From positions 18,691 to 74,461 of the forward strand of contig JAGQYY010000003.1 in the NCBI GenBank assembly GCA_020435825.1: DNA of 55,771 nucleotides, read 5' to 3'. This DNA is from Aequorivita sp. Its GTDB lineage: Bacteria > Bacteroidota > Bacteroidia > Flavobacteriales > Flavobacteriaceae. The position numbers were made by a program, and so were the translations under genes. The notes under the pieces are model-generated. The model did no database searches and was not told the DNA's origin. It saw only the letters and a list, made by a program, of their open reading frames with translations. Each line of letters begins with the position of its first letter. Position 1 is the stretch's first letter. Shown piece after piece: positions 50,188-55,771 of this stretch.

Positions 50188-50907
50188 TCAATTTATTTTA
50201 ACGGTATAAGGTAATGACAAATTACCACTGGCTACACTGTAAACTTCATACACACCAAGCATTGGCTTGTCCATATTTTCTGTATTTACCTGCATATAAG
50301 CGGCTACGCCATCATAATTGAAACTGGTTTGATTGTTCATTCTGTATTTTGGAACCACAACTTTAATAGTGTTTTTTATTGCCTTAACCCCATAGCCAGG
50401 AGAGTCCATATACATTGGCATTCCAGGGTTGGTGGGTGGAAGTTTTACTGCTGAATCATCTTTCTTAAACTGCTTTACAGCAAGTCCTCCTTCAACCCTT
50501 TTATCTTCAACCAGAACAACCCAATGTGGATGCCAGATTACACCATCATTGTCATACCTACTGTCCATATTCTCATCCCATAAGGGAGTATCGTCAAAAT
50601 CCGGGTGGGAGGTAAGGGCCAACGCTACAATTCCATCAGTTTCACTGAAACCAACATCTGTAGCCTTTAGGGAGGTTGGAAAAACATAACCCAAAACAGG
50701 AGCGCCGTTCATTTTACCGGCAGGGATCGGAGTTGTGGCGCCTGCGTTTCCAGCTACCGTTATTTCCCAAACCAAGACACCTAAATCAGGGTGGTTTGTG
50801 ACTTCGGTCTTTGTGATTTTGAAATCATCATTACCATATTTTGGGTTTTGTGAATGCGCAATAGTAGCCAATAAAAGTGCTGCCATTATAAATATTGATT
50901 TTTTCAT
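50188..50907 (-). CDS. Exported protein of unknown function in the thioredoxin/DUF2024 operon
   Basis: A 239-residue protein from the ATG at 50907 (7 codons shorter than the full frame), with signal peptide MKKSIFIMAALLLATIAHSQ. Mature part rich in beta strands: FKITKTEVTNHPDLGVLVWE, ITVAGNAGATTPIP, GVIWHPHWVVLVEDKRVEGG, VKAIKNTIKVVVPKYRMN. The IWHPHW motif and several Asp-rich turns (HPDFDDTP, MDSRYDNDG) could bind metal. I do not recognise the family. It follows the thioredoxin-like gene after 53 bases. Confidence 0.7.
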   Translation of the reverse strand: MKKSIFIMAALLLATIAHSQNPKYGNDDFKITKTEVTNHPDLGVLVWEITVAGNAGATTPIPAGKMNGAPVLGYVFPTSLKATDVGFSETDGIVALALTSHPDFDDTPLWDENMDSRYDNDGVIWHPHWVVLVEDKRVEGGLAVKQFKKDDSAVKLPPTNPGMPMYMDSPGYGVKAIKNTIKVVVPKYRMNNQTSFNYDGVAAYMQVNTENMDKPMLGVYEVYSVASGNLSLPYTVKIN

Positions 50908-50960
50908 CTTTTGTTGTTTTAAAAACAAAGGCTTTCCGAAGAAAACCTTTGTATGATTAA

Positions 50961-51194
50961 TTATTTTTTTAAATCGGCCATAGAAGCACCGTAGTTAATG
51001 TGCAATACATTACCGGTAGGGGTAACCAACGCTGGTACGGATTTTACACCTGCATTTTCAGCTTTTAGTATTTGTGATTTTTCCTCACCTAGATGAACCA
51101 CCTCAACTGTAGCGGGATCCAACAGTTCAAGGATTTCGTTTTCGGCGTTTACGCATACAGGACAACCTGCGTGATAAAAAACAGACTTTTTCAT
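50961..51194 (-). CDS. Small thioredoxin/glutaredoxin-fold protein with CPVC motif
   Basis: A 77-residue protein: MKKSVFYHAGCPVCVNAENE places the redox pair at C11 and C14. The cis-proline is in VKSVPALVTPTG. It is short for a thioredoxin (about 100) and close to glutaredoxin-like domains. It has no signal peptide and is therefore cytosolic. First gene of the three-gene operon, with a consensus -7 element and operator-like palindrome upstream. Likely role: reduction of disulfides or delivery of reducing power to a partner in the operon (inference). Confidence 0.85.
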   Translation of the reverse strand: MKKSVFYHAGCPVCVNAENEILELLDPATVEVVHLGEEKSQILKAENAGVKSVPALVTPTGNVLHINYGASMADLKK

Positions 51195-51218
51195 AATTAA
51201 TAAGGATTTAAGTTTAAC

Positions 51219-51230
51219 AGCAATATTGCT
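51219..51230. repeat. Perfect 12-bp palindrome AGCAATATTGCT
   Basis: It lies in the leader of the thioredoxin-like gene, downstream of the predicted transcription start and 25 bases before the ATG. It could be a second regulator site or an mRNA hairpin. Confidence 0.5.
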
Positions 51231-51234
51231 TTAG

Positions 51235-51257
51235 CAAATATAGTAAGGAATCCTAAC
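51235..51257 (-). promoter_or_regulatory. Promoter and operator of the thioredoxin-like operon
   Basis: On the minus strand GTTAGGATTCCTTAC (51257-51243) directly abuts the exact -7 element TATATTTG (51242-51235). The site is a near-palindrome (GTTAGGA/TCCTTAC) and shares GTTAGnATTCCT with the marR promoter. No TTG at the usual distance is seen, as in many regulated promoters. Confidence 0.65.
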
Positions 51258-51349
51258 TAAATGAAATATAATTTAAAATATTTTTTAAAAATGCCTCAAA
51301 AGAATAATTGGTAAACGCGATAAAGTTAGTGGATTGTATGTATTGTGGG

Positions 51350-51832
51350 CTATTGTGAAGGCGTTGTATAAATGCCATAATCTACATAAAAACCGCTCCG
51401 TCGAGCAGGACGTTGATAATAGCCGTAGGTATAAGGCATAAGCTCTGGTCTTAAAAAACCTCGGGATTCTTTATACGCTATGTTTTTAACCGAAGTAGAA
51501 CCATCTGCAGTGTAGGTAGTGTTGCCGCCATAGACTCCATATTCACGTGGATCCAGTGAAATTTGGATGTTGGATTTTACATAATTTTGATTTGCCGCCA
51601 TTACATCAAACATACTCACTGGTTCGCGATAGTTATTTTTGTCCATCTTAAAAGAAGGAAGTTTTTTCAAACTTTTTGTTCCAAAGCTAGCGTCAACTGG
51701 AATGGAAGTTGTTAATAAACTCTCAACTTCTGGCAAGCTCACAAAATCCAATTTAAATTTATTGGACTCAAAATCCAATTGCGCCGAAGCAATCAGCGGA
51801 AAGAGAAAAAGAAGAATCAGCAATTTTTTCAT
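51350..51832 (-). CDS. Exported protein of unknown function
   Basis: A 160-residue protein from the ATG at 51832 (17 codons shorter than the full frame); this start gives the signal peptide MKKLLILLFLFPLIASAQ. The mature part is polar, with a Tyr/Gly/Arg-rich C-terminus (MPYTYGYYQRPARRSGFYVD). There is no recognisable domain and no sorting signal. It follows the C1 peptidase gene in the same direction after 72 bases and may be co-transcribed with it. Confidence 0.65.
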   Translation of the reverse strand: MKKLLILLFLFPLIASAQLDFESNKFKLDFVSLPEVESLLTTSIPVDASFGTKSLKKLPSFKMDKNNYREPVSMFDVMAANQNYVKSNIQISLDPREYGVYGGNTTYTADGSTSVKNIAYKESRGFLRPELMPYTYGYYQRPARRSGFYVDYGIYTTPSQ

Positions 51833-51904
51833 CACGGCAAAGGTAACAAAAGTTAGGCCAAGTTTAACCCAATCTAAATTCAAAACGTTGCGAAAGATTG
51901 GTTA

Positions 51905-53023
51905 TTATAAACTCAAACTTTTGGCGGTACTTTTAGGCACTGCATCTTGATGAACTGTTATACTTATCGCCTTTAAGCGCATATAGGCCTCACTGAAATA
52001 TACATAACCACCGTTGGCAACACGCGTTTCATCGGTTCCCCAGCTGTTTTTTACTTTGTAATATTTAGTACCGTTTTGATCGTGAAGCAATCCAGTAATG
52101 TGCATTAAATGATCGTCTGTGGTATCATAATTTTCAAATTCTTGCTGGCGGTATTCTTGTGTGATTTTCTTTTCGGGATAAATACCTTGTAGCGCCTTAA
52201 CATTGTTTTCAGCATTTTCGGGAATGACCGCAACGCCATCTTTGGAGGAAAATGTTTTTTCACTTACATCGCAATCCAATTCAATGGTAAAGCCGTTTTC
52301 CAAAGCATTATCAATGGTTGTAATCATTTCATCCAATGGAACATTGTAAAAACTGCCATTGCTCCAGTTGTCGGGAATGTTCAATATAAATTTTGAATAG
52401 AAGGGCGCTTGAGTAAAGCTGGTAATGTTTACATAATATTCTGGTTTTATTTTGGTCATTTCCAAAAAGGTTTGTGGCGTGTATTGCTTGCCTTCAAAAG
52501 TGAAATTGGTTACGTTTTTACCAATATATGCATCCAAAACCCCTTCAATAGCGGCACGCCATTTTTTGCTCAGTTTTCTTCCTGGGTTGTCAACGTATGT
52601 TTTCAACATTGCTTCAAGCACAGCGGCCATTTCGGCATGGTTGTATGTGGTTTCTCCTTTAAACAATCCGCTAAAAGCTTCTTCGGGAACCAGTCCAAAT
52701 TTTTCAACGGAATTCATTACATCGTGCGCCAATCCGCCTTCGCCAAACTGCGTGCGACCTTGTCGCATAATATAGTTTTCGGCTTTTAATGGATACGTGT
52801 TTCGAACTTGGTACATTTCGCTCAAATCAATCCGCTTTCCCGTTAGGCGAATAATTTCGCTCTCCAAAAACGAAGTACTGCTAAAGCTCCAGCAGGTTCC
52901 GGTAATTCCCTGGCTTATTACGGGCGTAGCCTCCAAATCTGTAATGGTGGTGAATTTGTAGGCTTCTTGGGCAGTTAGGATTGTTGTGAATAGGATTACG
53001 AGGGAAAAAAGAAAATGTTTCAT
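51905..53023 (-). CDS. C1 family cysteine peptidase, bleomycin hydrolase/PepC-like, exported
   Basis: A 372-residue papain-fold enzyme with signal peptide (about 1-19, ILTAQE). The catalytic cysteine is C44 in QGITGTCWSFSSTSFLESE, the histidine is H305 in DDHLMHITGLL, the asparagine N326 in KVKNSWGT. RQGRTQFGEGGLAHDVMN and FEGKQYTPQTF are typical of the C1B (bleomycin hydrolase) branch. The intracellular C1B enzymes are aminopeptidases; the signal peptide here puts it in the periplasm or outside. A dispersed inverted repeat lies just before its start. Confidence 0.9.
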   Translation of the reverse strand: MKHFLFSLVILFTTILTAQEAYKFTTITDLEATPVISQGITGTCWSFSSTSFLESEIIRLTGKRIDLSEMYQVRNTYPLKAENYIMRQGRTQFGEGGLAHDVMNSVEKFGLVPEEAFSGLFKGETTYNHAEMAAVLEAMLKTYVDNPGRKLSKKWRAAIEGVLDAYIGKNVTNFTFEGKQYTPQTFLEMTKIKPEYYVNITSFTQAPFYSKFILNIPDNWSNGSFYNVPLDEMITTIDNALENGFTIELDCDVSEKTFSSKDGVAVIPENAENNVKALQGIYPEKKITQEYRQQEFENYDTTDDHLMHITGLLHDQNGTKYYKVKNSWGTDETRVANGGYVYFSEAYMRLKAISITVHQDAVPKSTAKSLSL

Positions 53024-53036
53024 ATTTTGTGTCAGG

Positions 53037-53096
53037 TCGAGCGCAGTCGAGACCTTTTCAATTTATAAGTTAAAAGTACTTCTCGACTGCGCTCGA
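53037..53096. repeat. 16-bp perfect inverted repeat TCGAGCGCAGTCGAGA
   Basis: TCGAGCGCAGTCGAGA (53037-53052) and its complement (53081-53096) flank a 28-base loop. The GTCGAGCGCAGTCGAGA motif is a widespread dispersed element in Flavobacteriaceae genomes (recollection). It sits between the divergent C1 peptidase and menB genes and has a higher GC content than its surroundings. Confidence 0.85.
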
Positions 53097-53153
53097 GGAG
53101 ACATTTCGTTCTTTAAGGTTGGGATTTCATATATTTACGCTAAAATAATAAAT

Positions 53154-53993
53154 ATGAATCCAATCAACTGGAAAACAGCCAAAGAATATACCGATATTAC
53201 TTATAAAAAAGCTAACGGCGTAGCGCGAATTGCTTTTAACCGTCCCGATGTGCGCAATGCCTTTCGCCCAAAAACCACTGCGGAATTGCTGGATGCCTTT
53301 CACGATGCACAGGAAGATACTACCATAGGTGTGGTTTTGCTTTCTGCCGAAGGACCTTCTTCCAAAGATGGGGTTTATAGTTTTTGTAGTGGTGGCGATC
53401 AAAAGGCGCGTGGCCATCAAGGCTATGTAGGGGAAGATGGCTACCATCGCTTAAATATTCTCGATGTACAGCGACTGATTCGCTTTATGCCGAAAGCTGT
53501 TATCTGTGTGGTTCCGGGTTGGGCCGTGGGTGGTGGACATAGTTTGCACGTTGTTTGTGATTTAACCTTGGCAAGTAAAGAACATGCAATCTTTAAACAG
53601 ACAGATGCTGATGTTACCAGTTTTGACGGTGGCTACGGAAGTGCATATTTGGCCAAAATGGTAGGGCAGAAGAAGGCCCGTGAAATATTTTTCCTCGGAA
53701 GAAATTATTCAGCCCAGGAAGCTTTTGAGATGGGAATGGTGAATGCCGTGATTCCTCATGCTGAACTTGAAGATACTGCTTATGAGTGGGCGCAGGAAAT
53801 TCTTGCAAAGAGTCCAACCTCAATCAAAATGCTGAAATTCGCAATGAATTTAACCGATGACGGCATGGTGGGACAACAGGTTTTTGCTGGCGAGGCCACC
53901 CGATTGGCCTATATGACCGACGAAGCAAAGGAAGGCCGGGATGCGTTTTTGGAAAAGCGAAAGCCTAATTTTGATAAAAAGTGGTTGCCGTAA
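53154..53993 (+). CDS. menB: 1,4-dihydroxy-2-naphthoyl-CoA synthase (MenB)
   Basis: A 279-residue crotonase-fold enzyme from the ATG at 53154; the open frame upstream (from 52986) passes through the inverted repeat and lacks family resemblance. Landmarks: ARIAFNRPDVRNAFRPKTTA, FCSGGDQKARG, VVPGWAVGGGHSLHVVCDLT, and DADVTSFDGGYGSAYLAKMV, where the aspartate and the conserved glycines form the active site. It closes the ring of the naphthoate. It is separated from menD by 5.2 kb of genes unrelated to quinones. Confidence 0.96.
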   Translation: MNPINWKTAKEYTDITYKKANGVARIAFNRPDVRNAFRPKTTAELLDAFHDAQEDTTIGVVLLSAEGPSSKDGVYSFCSGGDQKARGHQGYVGEDGYHRLNILDVQRLIRFMPKAVICVVPGWAVGGGHSLHVVCDLTLASKEHAIFKQTDADVTSFDGGYGSAYLAKMVGQKKAREIFFLGRNYSAQEAFEMGMVNAVIPHAELEDTAYEWAQEILAKSPTSIKMLKFAMNLTDDGMVGQQVFAGEATRLAYMTDEAKEGRDAFLEKRKPNFDKKWLP

Positions 53994-54057
53994 AAAAGTT
54001 TTTCAGTATTCAGTTGCAGTAAGCAGTAAAAAAATATAAAAACAAGCATCAATTTTC

Positions 54058-54918
54058 ATGAGTAAAACAAGTAAACTACGCGATATTTGGTATTCGCTTT
54101 CATCCAATCAGCGTTTTTTTATTAGAAGATTATACTATTTACCAAAAGACACTTTGGATAGTATTACGGGCAAACGGCACAGGTATGTTGCGCCACGGGG
54201 TTATATCTATACAGGTTCGCCCGCTAGTGCAGAAGACTATTTAAAGCAAGGCCGGCATCAGCTGGAAATGCTGAAACAATATGCTAACCTTCAGCCTGAC
54301 CATAGTGTTTTGGATATAGGTAGTGGCATTGGCAGAACTGCAATTGCGTTAACTAGCTATTTAAATGAAAACGGCAGTTATGAAGGTTTTGATGTAGTGG
54401 AAAGGGGCGTGCAGTGGTGCAATTCACGAATACATAAAGAACACGCCAATTTCAAATTTAAATATGTTCCGCTTTTTAATGATCTATACAATACCGCTAC
54501 TCTTAAAGCTTCGGAATTTATTTTCCCCTATGCAGATAAAACTATAGATGTTGCATTTTCCTTTTCGGTTTTTACACATATGCAGATTGAGGAAATACAA
54601 CATTACTTTAATCAAGTTTATCGCGTGTTAAAACCTGGTGGGGTTTGTTTCTCTACTTTTTTTCTTTATGATGAAGTTTCTGAAGAATATATTTCGAAGA
54701 AAAAAGATTTTAGTTTTCCGGTGAAAAAGAATGGATATAGATTGATGAACGAAAATGTAAAATCTGGTAACATTGCCATTCAAAAAAACAAACTCTTTCA
54801 AATGCTTAGCCAGGAGCATTTTGAACAAGTAAAGATTATTGATGGTTTTTGGAAAGATGAAGTTCGCGATACTGCCAAAAAAGAATATCAGGATATCGTT
54901 GTGTTTAAAAAATCGTGA
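54058..54918 (+). CDS. Class I SAM-dependent methyltransferase
   Basis: A 286-residue protein. SAM motif I is VLDIGSGIGRTAIALTSYL (about residues 82-100), motif II/III GSYEGFDVVERGVQWCN, and YRVLKPGGVCFSTFF is the post-motif loop. The N-terminal 60 residues (RRLYYLPKDTLDSITGKRHR) are basic and specific to this protein. It lacks the UbiE/MenG signature, so it is not the demethylmenaquinone methyltransferase. Substrate unknown. It follows menB after 64 bases. Confidence 0.85.
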   Translation: MSKTSKLRDIWYSLSSNQRFFIRRLYYLPKDTLDSITGKRHRYVAPRGYIYTGSPASAEDYLKQGRHQLEMLKQYANLQPDHSVLDIGSGIGRTAIALTSYLNENGSYEGFDVVERGVQWCNSRIHKEHANFKFKYVPLFNDLYNTATLKASEFIFPYADKTIDVAFSFSVFTHMQIEEIQHYFNQVYRVLKPGGVCFSTFFLYDEVSEEYISKKKDFSFPVKKNGYRLMNENVKSGNIAIQKNKLFQMLSQEHFEQVKIIDGFWKDEVRDTAKKEYQDIVVFKKS

Positions 54919-54960
54919 AGAAGCTTTTGAGTAATAAACTTAATGGCTTTTAAATAGAAG

Positions 54961-55356
54961 TTAAATTTCCTTAGAAATTTCACTATCGGTTAACTCTTTT
55001 TGCACCCAGGCCATTGCTTCGCTTAGGGTTTCAAAAATTTCAAATTTCTTTTTGTAGAACATGCTTTCCAATTTGGCATTTGATTTTGCCGTTGTTGTAT
55101 CAGCCACTATAGCCATAGCCACGAGGTTGTGGATTTTTGAGGTTTCGAGATAGGTTAGGGGATCTACTGCGTAGTTGAAATATCTATTCGAGATATAGAC
55201 CATTTTTTTATTTGCAAAATGTTCATCCACCACTTTGCGAAGTTTATCATTGTGGGCAGGGATTACGGTAACTCCTTCCTTGATTTGGTTCACTAGAAAA
55301 TTATCAAAAATAAAAACCTCTGATTCTTTGAATTCGTAATAGTGGAATATACCCAT
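54961..55356 (-). CDS. STAS/SpoIIAA-like small protein, paralogue of the gene at 47927
   Basis: A 131-residue cytosolic protein. Shared features with the product of 47927-48331: KKMVYISNRYFNYAVDPLTY, the N-x-L-E-x-x-F block (KSNAKLESMFYKKKFEIFE) and a closing LSEAMAWVQKE. The gene lies on the minus strand, convergent with the methyltransferase gene. Two diverged copies around the same menaquinone region suggest an old duplication. Function unknown; there is no catalytic motif. Confidence 0.78.
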   Translation of the reverse strand: MGIFHYYEFKESEVFIFDNFLVNQIKEGVTVIPAHNDKLRKVVDEHFANKKMVYISNRYFNYAVDPLTYLETSKIHNLVAMAIVADTTTAKSNAKLESMFYKKKFEIFETLSEAMAWVQKELTDSEISKEI

Positions 55357-55771
55357 GGGGTCATGGTTTTTGGTTGGTACTTTAAAGATAGCGAATATTT
55401 TTTAGTTGGTGCGAAATGAGGTTTGGAATTGAAGAATGAATTGTGAATCTTGTAGTTAGGTTGTTGGTTATTGAATAGTTGCCGGTGTACGCTTAAAATT
55501 AAAAGGTTAATATTAATTCTAAGCTACTATTTGTTGAAAATAATTAGCAGCATAGTCCATTCGGTTTTCTTATTTATATTTTTAAAACTTCATAACCTTA
55601 AGAATTAAATATTCGATTTGAATCAAAATCAAATTGTTAATAATCGGATTTTGGTATTCATGAGAAACTATATTATTTGAAATCCAAGCAAGTGATTTTG
55701 GATAGATAAAAGTCCATATATTGAAGTCATCTTGACTTTTTTGATTGAAGCGAAAATGAGCAGTTTTGAGT
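55357..55771. other. Gene-free end of the window
   Basis: 415 AT-rich bases. Apart from the palindrome at 55723-55738 I see no convincing ORF, hairpin, promoter or RNA. A gene may start beyond the edge. Confidence 0.6.
55723..55738. repeat. Palindrome GAAGTCATCTTGACTT, second copy
   Basis: Read on the minus strand it is AAGTCAAGATGACTTC, identical to 16 of the 17 bases at 31331-31347. Both copies sit in non-coding DNA. Confidence 0.5.

Noticed and set aside
52986..53153. Longer N-terminus for menB starting at 52986
   Set aside because: It would translate through the TCGAGCGCAGTCGAGA inverted repeat and overlap the peptidase gene; MenB similarity begins at the ATG at 53154.
54058..54918. The methyltransferase as MenG/UbiE completing the menaquinone pathway
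   Set aside because: Only general SAM motifs are present; the UbiE family signatures are not seen.
1..55771. tRNA, rRNA, transposase, integrase or prophage genes
   Set aside because: None was recognised on either strand while reading the window; short RNAs without promoters or terminators could still be missed.

Overview
The window reads as a low-GC chromosome segment of a marine-type member of Flavobacteriaceae (Bacteroidota). The evidence is a type IX secretion sorting domain on a secreted protease, a TonB receptor with an N-terminal carboxypeptidase-regulatory-like domain, LytS/LytTR systems with 2TM domains, a LETM1-related protein, DUF4331 proteins, and promoters of the Bacteroidota form TTG-N19..20-TAnnTTTG. 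A genus cannot be fixed from the sequence alone. No rRNA, tRNA, CRISPR array, transposase or prophage gene was seen. Most of the window is ordinary core chromosome with short accessory stretches.

Layout. 1-4.8 kb: a truncated small membrane protein, a YdeI-like protein, a DUF2975/XRE pair, a TonB receptor and a TPR-like protein. 4.9-7.8 kb: a LytS-type kinase fused to a 2TM domain, two stand-alone 2TM proteins with a 2TM remnant between them, and a LytTR regulator. 7.8-9.0 kb: a LETM1-related protein. 9.1-17.1 kb: two consecutive DUF4331-type proteins, a TPR lipoprotein, an ECF sigma/RskA-type anti-sigma pair on the other strand, and a large secreted M36 metalloprotease. 17.2-21.9 kb: FMN reductase-pabB, then SatD-like/DUF3307/tilS behind a four-copy 29-bp palindromic repeat array. 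22-26.6 kb: a sugar-phosphate operon (pfkA, gap, BadF-type kinase, pgi), preceded by a probable minus-strand small RNA. 26.7-32.6 kb: ComM-like ATPase, M16 peptidase and DUF2891 lipoprotein, followed by a decayed ORF. 33-36.7 kb: dnaK and umuDC, on the minus strand. 36.8-40.4 kb: sdaA, an NTF2-like protein, panB and an RluA-type enzyme. 40.4-42.8 kb: a small protein/7TM/histidine kinase/NarL regulator operon. 43-44.7 kb: a leucine-rich repeat protein and an esterase.

44.7-54 kb is a menaquinone locus (thioesterase, menF, menD, ..., menB). It is interrupted by an S1/CvfB protein, a MarR regulator with a cysteine-rich tail, a thioredoxin-like/secreted/DUF2024 operon and a C1 peptidase. 54-55.4 kb holds a methyltransferase and a paralogue of the small protein that follows menD.

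The observations most worth follow-up are: (1) a UmuD homologue in which both residues of the self-cleavage dyad are replaced at exactly the E. coli positions (T60, Q97); (2) the phased 29-bp palindrome array in the promoter of the SatD-like/DUF3307/tilS genes; (3) a MarR-thioredoxin-DUF2024 regulon whose two promoters carry the same candidate operator in the spacer; (4) a minus-strand small RNA with a matching promoter and terminator between tilS and pfkA; (5) a DUF4331 function divided over two genes beside a sigma/anti-sigma pair. None proves a new system. All calls come from reading the sequence and recalled family knowledge; no database search was run.
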